Of a stretch of 64,000 nt of DNA, positions 24,015-31,374 are shown one piece after another. Under the pieces are notes generated by a model. It did no database searches, had not been told where the DNA came from, and saw nothing but the letters and a program-made list of their open reading frames with translations. How positions within the stretch are numbered: the first letter of the stretch is position 1; each line of letters starts with the position of its first letter. This DNA is from Bacillota bacterium (GTDB taxonomy: Bacteria > Bacillota > Clostridia > Oscillospirales > Ethanoligenentaceae): positions 8,471-72,470 of the forward strand of contig JAEWAE010000069.1 of NCBI GenBank assembly GCA_023391835.1. Reading direction: 5' to 3'. The position numbers and the translations under genes were made by a program.

Positions 24015-24671
24015 GTGCCGTTCAACGTCAGCAATGCCGTCAATCAGATCATCTATTATCTGGTGTCGCTGCTTTACACCGTGCCGGTGCTGCTTATCGC
24101 GTTCCCCGTACACGAGTGCGCCCACGGGTGGGTGGCCTACCGTCTGGGCGACGACACGGCCAAGCGGGCCGGGCGGCTGACGCTCAATCCGTTTAAGCAT
24201 CTTGATTTCTGGGGCACGGTATGTCTGATCGTCGCGCGTTTCGGCTGGGCCAAGCCCGTGCCGGTCAACCCCTATAATTTCCGTGACCGCAAGGCCGGCA
24301 TGGCCCTCACTTCGCTGGCCGGGCCGTTTTCCAACCTTATCATGGCGTTTCTGTCGCTGGCGCTGCTCAAGCTTTTCGGCTTCGTCACGGGGGTACCTGC
24401 GCTGCTGTCGACCATTGTCACCAATCTGCTGGTCGTGTCGGCGGAAATCAACGCCGGGCTTTTTGTCTTTAACCTTATCCCCGTCCCGCCGCTGGACGGC
24501 TCGCGCATCCTCGCCATTTTCTTGCCCGAACGGGCGGAGGAAGCCTTTTACCGCTACGGCTCGCTGCCGGCCATGCTGCTGGTCTTTATTTTCTGGCGGT
24601 ATATTTCCACGCCCATCAACAATATGGTGACGAATGTCCTCACCCATATGACTACGCTGCTCCGTTTCTGA
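24015..24671 (+). CDS. Site-2 protease family (M50) membrane metalloprotease
   Basis: 218-aa polytopic zinc protease of the short group without PDZ domain. HECAH at residues 33-37 and NLIPVPPLDGSR near 154-165 form the active site; AGPFSNLIMAFLSL is a conserved membrane segment. The GTG at 24015 is chosen because GGGAGG lies 8 nt upstream; a TTG two codons earlier would be only 2 nt from it. It leads an operon with scpA and scpB, a common Firmicute grouping. Substrate unknown. Confidence 0.88.
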   Translation: MPFNVSNAVNQIIYYLVSLLYTVPVLLIAFPVHECAHGWVAYRLGDDTAKRAGRLTLNPFKHLDFWGTVCLIVARFGWAKPVPVNPYNFRDRKAGMALTSLAGPFSNLIMAFLSLALLKLFGFVTGVPALLSTIVTNLLVVSAEINAGLFVFNLIPVPPLDGSRILAIFLPERAEEAFYRYGSLPAMLLVFIFWRYISTPINNMVTNVLTHMTTLLRF

Positions 24672-24702
24672 GCTCCGTCGGCCTGCATATTGGGAGAAGA
24701 AT

Positions 24703-25407
24703 ATGGAAACACTGACTTTTAAGCTGCCGATATTCGAGGGGCCTATCGACACGCTGCTATATCTGATTTCCAAAAATAAGCTTTCCATCACCGACATCCC
24801 CATCGCCGAGCTGCTCGACCAGTATCTCGGCTATCTGCACGGCATGCGGGAGCTGAGCCTGGATATTTCGAGCGAATTCCTCGACATGGCGTCACGGCTG
24901 GTGCAGATCAAGACCGCCATGCTCCTGCCCCGGCCGGAGGAAGAGCCTGACCCCCGGGAAGAGCTGGTGGCGAGCCTGATGGAATATCAGACCTGCAAGA
25001 CCATGGCCGAGGCGCTGCGTGCCCGCAGCCTGGGGTTCGACCGTTTTGTGCGGGCGCCGGCCGCGGTGGAAATCGACCCCACCTACCGCCGTCACCACGA
25101 CCCGGCCGAGCTGCGGGAGGCTTACGCCGCCATGGAAGGCCGGCTGCGGCGCCGGCAGCCCCCCGAGCCTTCGGAATTCAGCCGTCTGGTGACCGCGCGG
25201 GTGGTGTCGGTGGCCTCCCGGGTCATCCACGTCATCCGCCGTCTGCTCCGGGGCGGCACCCGCCGGTTTGCGGAGCTTTTCGACGATTCGGGCGACCGCA
25301 GCGAGGCGGTGGCGACTTTTCTCGCCGTACTGGAACTTGTCAAATCCGGCCGGCTCCGCGTCGAGGACACGGAGCACGGTGAAATTGTCAAAATGGCGGA
25401 AAGGTGA
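24703..25407 (+). CDS. scpA: Segregation and condensation protein A
   Basis: 234-aa kleisin that bridges SMC heads in the condensin complex. Family opening FKLPIFEGPIDTLLYLISKNKLSITDIPIAELLDQYL, central FLDMASRLVQIKTAMLLP and a winged C-terminal AVATFLAVLELVKSGRL are clear. GGGAGAAG precedes the ATG. scpB follows 6 bp later, as expected for partners made together. Confidence 0.96.
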   Translation: METLTFKLPIFEGPIDTLLYLISKNKLSITDIPIAELLDQYLGYLHGMRELSLDISSEFLDMASRLVQIKTAMLLPRPEEEPDPREELVASLMEYQTCKTMAEALRARSLGFDRFVRAPAAVEIDPTYRRHHDPAELREAYAAMEGRLRRRQPPEPSEFSRLVTARVVSVASRVIHVIRRLLRGGTRRFAELFDDSGDRSEAVATFLAVLELVKSGRLRVEDTEHGEIVKMAER

Positions 25408-25413
25408 CGCAGA

Positions 25414-25935
25414 ATGGAAGTCAAAACCGCACAGGCCGCCATGGAGGCCATTCTCTTTGCAAGCGGCGACCCGGTGCCTGCCGAGCGGCTGGCCGCCGTG
25501 CTGGCAATCGACCGCAAGACGGTGGACAGACTGCTCAAAGTGCTCGAGCAGAAATGGAACAGCGGCGGCGGCATCCGGCTCATCCGCATGGGCGACGCCT
25601 GGCAGATGACCACCCGAGAAGAATTCTCCTCCTATGTGCGCAGTGCGCTGGATATGCGGCGCAACACGCCGCTTTCCCAGGCCGCGATGGAGGTGCTGGC
25701 CGTGGTGGCCTACCACCAGCCGGTGACCCGCGGCTATATCGACGAGGTGCGGGGGGTCGACTGCTCCGGCACGGTCTCTTCCCTGGCGGAAAAGGGCCTC
25801 ATCGCCGAGTGCGGCCGGCTCGACGTGCCCGGGCGGCCTATCCTTTACGGCACGACGGCGGATTTCCTGCGCTGTTTCGGCCTGTCGTCGCTCGACGAGC
25901 TCCCGCCCATCGCGGAAGCCCAATCGGCCTCGTGA
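25414..25935 (+). CDS. scpB: Segregation and condensation protein B
   Basis: 173-aa condensin accessory protein made of two winged-helix domains. It starts MEVKTAQAAMEAILFASGDPV and contains the signature LSQAAMEVLAVVAYHQPVTRGYIDEVRGVD. It forms the Smc-ScpA-ScpB complex with the gene upstream. It ends 13 bp before the DUF2953 gene, so all are likely in one transcript. Confidence 0.96.
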   Translation: MEVKTAQAAMEAILFASGDPVPAERLAAVLAIDRKTVDRLLKVLEQKWNSGGGIRLIRMGDAWQMTTREEFSSYVRSALDMRRNTPLSQAAMEVLAVVAYHQPVTRGYIDEVRGVDCSGTVSSLAEKGLIAECGRLDVPGRPILYGTTADFLRCFGLSSLDELPPIAEAQSAS

Positions 25936-25948
25936 CGGAGGTGGCGTC

Positions 25949-26578
25949 ATGCCCGTGCCGCTGATCGTCGTGGCCGCCGTACTGCTTGTGCTGACGGCGC
26001 TGGGGCTGCTGCGGGTACGCCTGACGGCCCGTTACGACGGGGAACTGCATCTGGCCGTGGGCTACGCGTTCCTTACAATACGGCTCGGCGGTCCTCCCCG
26101 CCGGGAAAAGCCCGCAAAAAAGAAAAAGGAGCCGGAGGAAAAGAAAAAGCCGGATATCCGGCAGTTCCTCAAGCTTTTCCGGCAATTCGCCGGGTCGCTC
26201 AAAAGGGCTGCGGCGGCATTCCTGCGCCGGCTGCGCATCGACCGGCTGGCGGTGGATCTTTCCGTCTGCGGGGGGGACGCCGCCGACACGGCCATTCTCT
26301 ACGGCGAAGCCTGCGCGGCCGTCTATGGGAGCCTGGGCGTCATTGCGAGCCTGATCCCCGTGCGGCGGCACGACATCGCCGTCCGCCCGCTGTTTGCGGG
26401 GGGCGACAGCCGCATCGAAGCCGAGTGTATTCTGAGCATCCGGCTGGGGGCGCTGCTCTGGGCGGCGCTGAGCCAGTCGGTGCTGTTTCTTGTCACGTTT
26501 TTGCGCGGCGCCATGGCCGCGAGGAAAACGGCCGCAGCCGCGGCCGCCAATCAAAAGGAAGGTGTCACACATGAATGA
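25949..26578 (+). CDS. DUF2953 domain-containing membrane protein
   Basis: 209 aa. An N-terminal transmembrane helix (about 2-22), a beta-rich region, a Lys/Glu-rich stretch (about 52-70) and a second hydrophobic region near 165-190 match DUF2953 proteins. These are typically encoded next to gerW/ytfJ in spore formers, as here, which suggests a role in spore development. Its stop overlaps the gerW start by 8 bp. Biochemical function unknown. Confidence 0.8.
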   Translation: MPVPLIVVAAVLLVLTALGLLRVRLTARYDGELHLAVGYAFLTIRLGGPPRREKPAKKKKEPEEKKKPDIRQFLKLFRQFAGSLKRAAAAFLRRLRIDRLAVDLSVCGGDAADTAILYGEACAAVYGSLGVIASLIPVRRHDIAVRPLFAGGDSRIEAECILSIRLGALLWAALSQSVLFLVTFLRGAMAARKTAAAAAANQKEGVTHE

Positions 26579-27122
26579 GCATCCGATTCAAGGCTTGATG
26601 GATACTACGCTCCAGCATATTCGCGAAATGGTGGACGCCAACACGATCATCGGCGACCAGATCACCACGGGGGACGGCACCGTCATCATCCCCGTTTCCA
26701 AAGTTTCGGTGGGTTTCGCCTCGGGCGGCTCCGATCTGCCCAACAAAATCGACAAGGAATATTTCGGCGGGGGCGGCGGCGCCGGTGCGAGCATCAGCCC
26801 CATCGCTTTCATCGTGGTAAACGGCGGGCAGGTCAAGCTGCTGCAGATTACCCCGAATTCTTCTTCGGCGGATAACGCCATCAGCATGATCCCCGAGCTC
26901 ATCGACAAGATCACCGGCCTTTTCAGCAAGGAAAAGAAAAAGGAAAAAGAGAAAAACGGCGCGAAGACGCCCCCGAAGGCAACTCCATGCAGCTGCGCGG
27001 CTCCTGCAAAGGACGACGCAGACGACGTGTCGCCGGAGGATGTTTCCGCCGCGGGCACGCCCGAGGGTGAGGCCGGCGGGCCGAATCCGACCCCTGGCCA
27101 GCAACCCGAAGCCACCATCTGA
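26571..27122 (+). CDS. gerW: GerW family sporulation protein (YtfJ)
   Basis: 183 aa. The core (residues 1-125) has the family pattern HPIQGLMDTTLQHIREMVDANTIIGDQI, GTVIIPVSKVSVGFASGGSD, GGGGGAGASISPIAFIVV and a final hydrophobic DKITGLFSK. A long charged, Pro/Ala-rich C-terminal tail (about 126-183) is extra relative to B. subtilis YtfJ. GerW is needed for normal germination of spores in B. subtilis. ATG 26571 behind AAGGAAGG is the supported start. Confidence 0.93.
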   Translation: MNEHPIQGLMDTTLQHIREMVDANTIIGDQITTGDGTVIIPVSKVSVGFASGGSDLPNKIDKEYFGGGGGAGASISPIAFIVVNGGQVKLLQITPNSSSADNAISMIPELIDKITGLFSKEKKKEKEKNGAKTPPKATPCSCAAPAKDDADDVSPEDVSAAGTPEGEAGGPNPTPGQQPEATI

Positions 27123-27243
27123 CCGCTCCGGGTAGTCTGACCGCCCGCCCCGCCGCATAGGTATGATATGGCGGGTCCCGGCACCGCCGGGCCCGGTGTA
27201 TCATCGGCTCCGCCGGAGCGGGGCCGCGCGGGGTGGTCTTATC

Positions 27244-28359
27244 GTGAAAAAACTGGCGGCTTTTCTCGTTGTGTGGCTGTGTCTTTCCGTGCCGATGACG
27301 GCAGGGGCGGTGTCAGCCAGAGCCTGGGCCGTGGTGGAGCAGTCCTCCGGCCGGCTTGTGGCGGGGTCGAATGTGAGCCGGCGCCTGCCCATGGCGTCGA
27401 CCACCAAAATCATGACGGCGCTGCTGGCCGTGGAATCCGGCCGGCTCGACGAAACCATCACCGTGCCGCCCGAGGCCGTCAACGTGGAGGGCACCTCCAT
27501 GGGTCTGCAGCCGGGGGAAACCATCCCCCTGCGCGACGTGGTCTACGGCCTGATGCTTGAGTCGGGCAACGACGCGGCCAACACCATCGCCATGACCCTC
27601 GACGGCTCGCTGGAAAGCTTTGCTGCCCACATGAACCGCAAAGCCGCCCAGTTGGGGCTTCAGGATACGCATTTTATGAATCCCTCCGGTCTGGACGCTT
27701 CGGGGCATTACACCACGGCGCTGGATTTGGCCCGGCTGGGCGCCATCGCTATGAAAAACACCGATTTCCGCCAGATCGCCGGCACCAAGCGCATCTCGGT
27801 CAGTTACGAGGGCAACCCGCACGGCCGCACACTTGTCAATCACAATCGGCTGCTGGGCAGCCTCGACGGCGTCACGGGCATCAAGACCGGCTACACCAAA
27901 ATGGCGCTGCGGTGCCTGGTGACCAGCGCTACGCGGGGCGGCGTGACGCTGGTGGTGGCGACGCTCAACGACCCCAACGACTGGGACGACCACACATCCC
28001 TGCTGGCCGACGGCTTCGCCCAGCTGCACCCGCAGCAGGTGAATGTAAAAGGGCCCGCGGCGCTCAGCGTCGTGGGCGGCACCAGGGCCAAGGTCGCGCT
28101 GGAACTGCCTGCCGCTCTCACCGCCGCCCTGCGGGACGGCGAGACCGCCCGGGCCAAGGTGGAAATCGACCTGCCCCGCTTTGTCTACGCTCCCGTGAGT
28201 GTGGGGCAGGAGCTGGGGGAGGCCGTGTGCCGGGTCGACGGCGTGAAAGTGGCGGCCGCTCCCATCTGTGCGAAGGCGGACGTACCGCTTTCGCCGAAAC
28301 CCGCGGGCCTTTGGGCCCGGTTTGCAAATTTCTGGCGGTCGCTCTTCGCCCGCCGCTGA
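27244..28359 (+). CDS. D-alanyl-D-alanine carboxypeptidase, DacF-like
   Basis: 371-aa penicillin-binding protein (S11) trimming peptidoglycan stem peptides. A signal peptide (MKKLAAFLVVWLCLSVPMTAGAVSA) is followed by the catalytic STTK, then ESGN and KTGYT motifs, all intact, and a C-terminal PBP5-type beta domain. GTG 27244 fits the signal peptide; the longer frame upstream does not. With gerW just upstream, a sporulation role like that of DacF in spore cortex is plausible but not provable. Confidence 0.93.
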   Translation: MKKLAAFLVVWLCLSVPMTAGAVSARAWAVVEQSSGRLVAGSNVSRRLPMASTTKIMTALLAVESGRLDETITVPPEAVNVEGTSMGLQPGETIPLRDVVYGLMLESGNDAANTIAMTLDGSLESFAAHMNRKAAQLGLQDTHFMNPSGLDASGHYTTALDLARLGAIAMKNTDFRQIAGTKRISVSYEGNPHGRTLVNHNRLLGSLDGVTGIKTGYTKMALRCLVTSATRGGVTLVVATLNDPNDWDDHTSLLADGFAQLHPQQVNVKGPAALSVVGGTRAKVALELPAALTAALRDGETARAKVEIDLPRFVYAPVSVGQELGEAVCRVDGVKVAAAPICAKADVPLSPKPAGLWARFANFWRSLFARR

Positions 28360-28389
28360 CATAGCGCAGCAGAAAGGAACGGAACGAAT

Positions 28390-29154
28390 TTGGAAAGCCA
28401 TAGCGCCAAACATACGCCCGAGCGGCTTCAGAAATATCTGTCGGAATGCGGAGTCGCTTCCCGCCGCAAGGCCGAGGAACTCATCGCCGCCGGCCGGGTG
28501 CAGGTCAACGGGAGGCCGGCCGCCATCGGCCAGAGCATCGCGCGGGGCAAGGATAAGATCCTGCTCGACGGCAAGCCCGTGCGGGCCCCCCACGCCCGGC
28601 TCTATCTCGCACTCAATAAGCCGCGGGGCTACGTCACGACGCTCCACGACGAGCTGGGGCGCAAATGCGTCACCGAGCTGCTCCGGTGGGTGCCGGTGCG
28701 CGTTTATCCCGTCGGGCGGCTCGACCGGGATTCCGAAGGGCTGCTGCTTTTCACCGACGACGGCGAATTCGCAAACTTCATGATGCACCCGCGGCACCAT
28801 GTGGCGAAAGTATATCATGTGTCGGTGCGCCCCGGCGTCACCGAGGCGCAGCAGCGCCGGATGGCCGAGGGGATCGAGCTGGACGGCCGCCCCACCGCGC
28901 CCGCCGAGGTGCGTCTTTTAAACGGTGACGCCACCCGCTCGACGCTGGAAGTCACAATTTACGAGGGCCGCAACCGGCAGGTGCGCCGCATGTGCGAAGC
29001 ACTGGGGCTCGAGGTGGCGCGGCTTGCCCGCGTGGGGGTGGGGAACTTAAGGCTCGGCTCCCTGCGCCCGGGCGAGTGGCGGGAACTTGCCCCTGCCGAA
29101 GTGGGCTCGCTGATGCGGCTGTCGGGCATGGTCGCCCCGGGGGACGGAGGTTGA
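28390..29154 (+). CDS. rluB: Pseudouridine synthase, RluB/RsuA family
   Basis: 254-aa RNA modification enzyme. The N-terminal S4 domain (ERLQKYLSECGVASRRKAEELIAAGRVQVNG) precedes the catalytic domain with LNKPRGYVTT, VGRLDRDSEGLLLFTDDGE (catalytic Asp in GRLDRDSEG) and YEGRNRQVRRMCEALG. Likely modifies 23S rRNA. It starts at a TTG, with AAAGGA upstream. A strong promoter for yicC overlaps its stop codon. Confidence 0.9.
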   Translation: MESHSAKHTPERLQKYLSECGVASRRKAEELIAAGRVQVNGRPAAIGQSIARGKDKILLDGKPVRAPHARLYLALNKPRGYVTTLHDELGRKCVTELLRWVPVRVYPVGRLDRDSEGLLLFTDDGEFANFMMHPRHHVAKVYHVSVRPGVTEAQQRRMAEGIELDGRPTAPAEVRLLNGDATRSTLEVTIYEGRNRQVRRMCEALGLEVARLARVGVGNLRLGSLRPGEWRELAPAEVGSLMRLSGMVAPGDGG

Positions 29155-29196
29155 CAATTCCCCCGTAAAACTGATACAATAAAAGAATGGTATAAT
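29151..29196 (+). promoter_or_regulatory. Promoter of the yicC-remA-gmk operon
   Basis: -35 TTGACA (29151-29156), 18-bp spacer and -10 TACAAT (29175-29180). A perfect TATAAT at 29191-29196 lies just downstream without its own -35. The -35 overlaps the rluB stop codon. Confidence 0.85.
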
Positions 29197-29248
29197 AGGG
29201 CGGCAAGCTCCGGCCTGCCGCCGATTTCCGACTGAAGAAGGTTTTGGC

Positions 29249-30127
29249 ATGTTGCGGAGTATGACCGGTTACGGCCGCGCCCAGCAAACGGTGGACGGCT
29301 ATAATATACTGGTCGAGATTAAGTCGGTCAACCACCGCTTTTTTGAGTTTTCCGCGCGGGTGCCCCGCCTGTATGGCTATATTGAAGACAAACTCAAGGC
29401 GCTGATCCAGACGGAGGTTTCCCGCGGTAAGCTGGATGTGTTCGTTACAGTGGAGCCGGCGGATGGGGTCGATTCCGGCGTGATGCTTAACGTGCGCACC
29501 GCCGCGGGCTACATAGAGGCCCTGCGGGAGCTTTCCGCCCGGTTTGGGCTGAAAGACGACGTCACGGTGTCGAGCGTGGCCCGGTTTGCGGATGTTTTTA
29601 CGGTCACCCACCCGCCCGAGGATGAGCAGAAGGTCTGGAACGCCGTGCTGCCGGTGGCAAAGCGGGCCCTTAACGGGCTGGTGGCCATGCGGTGCGCGGA
29701 GGGGCAGAGGCTGTGCGCCGACATACTTGCCCGCGCCCGGACGATCCGGGAGCTTGTCGCCCGCGTGGAGCACCGCTCCCCCCAAACGGTGGAAGAATAC
29801 CGCTGCCGGCTCACCGCCCATATGCGGGAAGTGCTTGCCGACTCGGCGGTGGATGAGAACCGTATCCTTGCCGAAGCGGCCATTTACGCCGACAAGGTCT
29901 CGGTCACCGAGGAAACCGTGCGGCTGGGCAGCCACCTCGCCCAGATGGAAACTATGATCGGCGGCGGGGAAGCCGCCGGGCGCAAGCTGGATTTCCTGAT
30001 GCAGGAAATGAACCGCGAGGCCAACACCATCGGTTCCAAGGCCTGCGACGGGGAAATGGCCGGCATCGTGGTCGACATAAAGGCGGAGCTGGAAAAAATC
30101 CGCGAACAGATCCAGAATATCGAATGA
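29249..30127 (+). CDS. yicC: YicC/YloC family endoribonuclease
   Basis: 292 aa with the family start MLRSMTGYGRAQ, the conserved IKSVNHRFFEFSARVPR, and the C-terminal signature GRKLDFLMQEMNREANTIGSKA. Members of this family act in RNA decay in E. coli and B. subtilis. It is the first gene of the conserved yicC-remA-gmk-rpoZ-priA run, with a strong promoter and GAAGAAGG upstream. Confidence 0.93.
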   Translation: MLRSMTGYGRAQQTVDGYNILVEIKSVNHRFFEFSARVPRLYGYIEDKLKALIQTEVSRGKLDVFVTVEPADGVDSGVMLNVRTAAGYIEALRELSARFGLKDDVTVSSVARFADVFTVTHPPEDEQKVWNAVLPVAKRALNGLVAMRCAEGQRLCADILARARTIRELVARVEHRSPQTVEEYRCRLTAHMREVLADSAVDENRILAEAAIYADKVSVTEETVRLGSHLAQMETMIGGGEAAGRKLDFLMQEMNREANTIGSKACDGEMAGIVVDIKAELEKIREQIQNIE

Positions 30128-30167
30128 CCCGCCGGACGCGGCATCCTGCGGAAAGACGGAGGAAATT

Positions 30168-30455
30168 ATGAGACTGATCAACATCGGCTTCGGCAACATG
30201 GTGTCGGCCAACCGGCTGGTCGCCATTGTCAGCCCGGAGTCCGCTCCGGTCAAGCGCATCATTCAGGATGCGCGCAAACGGGGTTCGCTCATCGATGCCA
30301 CCTACGGGCGGCGTACCAGGGCCGTCATCATCACCGACAGCGACCACGTGATCCTTTCCGCCGTGCAGCCGGAAACGGTGGCCAACCGTCTTTCCGACCA
30401 TGACGAGGATGAGGACGAGGCAGACGAGGAAGAGGGCCTGGATGAAAATGCCTGA
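30168..30455 (+). CDS. remA: RemA-like DNA-binding regulator (DUF370)
   Basis: 95 aa. The first 75 residues are the conserved core (MRLINIGFGNMVSANRLVAIVSPESAPVKRII, YGRRTRAVIITDSDHVILSAVQPETVA). The rest is an acidic tail. In B. subtilis RemA activates matrix and osmoprotection genes, and in clostridia it is simply conserved here upstream of gmk. The acidic tail is coded by the region that overlaps the gmk start. Confidence 0.92.
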   Translation: MRLINIGFGNMVSANRLVAIVSPESAPVKRIIQDARKRGSLIDATYGRRTRAVIITDSDHVILSAVQPETVANRLSDHDEDEDEADEEEGLDENA

Positions 30456-31047
30456 ACGCGGGCTTTTGATCGTGGTGTCCGGCCCCTCCGGTTCGGGCAA
30501 AGGCACCGTGCTGGCCAAGGTTTTCGCCCGGCGGCAGCGCATTTTCTATTCGGTTTCCGCCACGACCCGGGCGCCGCGGCCCGGCGAGGTGGACGGCAAA
30601 AACTATTATTTTCTCACCCGGCAGGAGTTTGAAAACCGCATCGCCCGCGGCGACATGCTCGAGCATGCGGAGTACTGCCGCAATTATTACGGCACGCCGC
30701 GCACCGCGGTGGAAGAGCGGCTCCGTCAGGGCTGCGACGTAGTGCTGGAAATCGAGCTGCGGGGCGCCATGCAGGTGAAGGCGGCCTGCCCCGACGCGGT
30801 GATGATCTTTATCATGCCCCCTTCCCGCGCGGAGCTGGAGCGGCGGCTGCGGGGCCGCGGCACCGAAAATGAGGAAAAGATCCAAAACCGTCTGCGCACG
30901 GCCGACGAAGAGATGGCCAGTGCTTCCCGGTACGACTACATAGTCGTCAACGCGCAGGTCGCGGAGGCGGCTGATACCATAGACTGCATCATTACGGCGG
31001 AAAAACACAGATCGTCACGATTTAACGGGGGGAACCTGAATGCTTAA
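30442..31047 (+). CDS. gmk: Guanylate kinase
   Basis: 201-aa cytoplasmic enzyme making GDP from GMP and ATP. P-loop GPSGSGKGTV near residue 14, the GMP-binding SVSATTRAPRPGEVDGKNYYF, and the lid/EIELRGAMQVK region are all present. The start at 30442 overlaps remA by 14 bp; ATG 30448 two codons on is an alternative. The stop overlaps rpoZ by 8 bp, so the genes are translationally coupled. Confidence 0.96.
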   Translation: MKMPERGLLIVVSGPSGSGKGTVLAKVFARRQRIFYSVSATTRAPRPGEVDGKNYYFLTRQEFENRIARGDMLEHAEYCRNYYGTPRTAVEERLRQGCDVVLEIELRGAMQVKAACPDAVMIFIMPPSRAELERRLRGRGTENEEKIQNRLRTADEEMASASRYDYIVVNAQVAEAADTIDCIITAEKHRSSRFNGGNLNA

Positions 31048-31339
31048 ACTTTCGGTCAACGACATCGTCAAGCACAACGAAAACTGCTATTCCTTTGTCA
31101 TCGCGGTGGCCAAGCGCGCGCGTGAGATTTCCGAGGAAGCGGAGGAAGAGGACGTGCTGCTCGACGAACAGCCGGTGCAGATGGCCGTGAAGGAATTCGT
31201 CGAGGGCAAGTTCCATATCCGCGAAGGGTCGGAGGTCGCATCCAGCGGCGAGGATGCGCCGAGGACCGACGCGGCTGCTCCGAACGCCGATCAAAAGGCC
31301 CCGGCCGACGGAGCCGACGATACCGGCGCGGCGGGCTGA
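31040..31339 (+). CDS. rpoZ: RNA polymerase omega subunit
   Basis: 99 aa. The core matches omega (VNDIVKHNENCYSFVIAVAKRAREI, then PVQMAVKEFVEGKFHI), which helps fold beta-prime. The last 35 residues are a disordered Ala/Asp tail. It lies after gmk as in most Firmicutes. In many relatives coaBC follows; here priA follows directly. Confidence 0.88.
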   Translation: MLKLSVNDIVKHNENCYSFVIAVAKRAREISEEAEEEDVLLDEQPVQMAVKEFVEGKFHIREGSEVASSGEDAPRTDAAAPNADQKAPADGADDTGAAG

Positions 31340-31374
31340 CCGGGCCCTGTTTTCCGCAGCGGGAGGGGGACGCG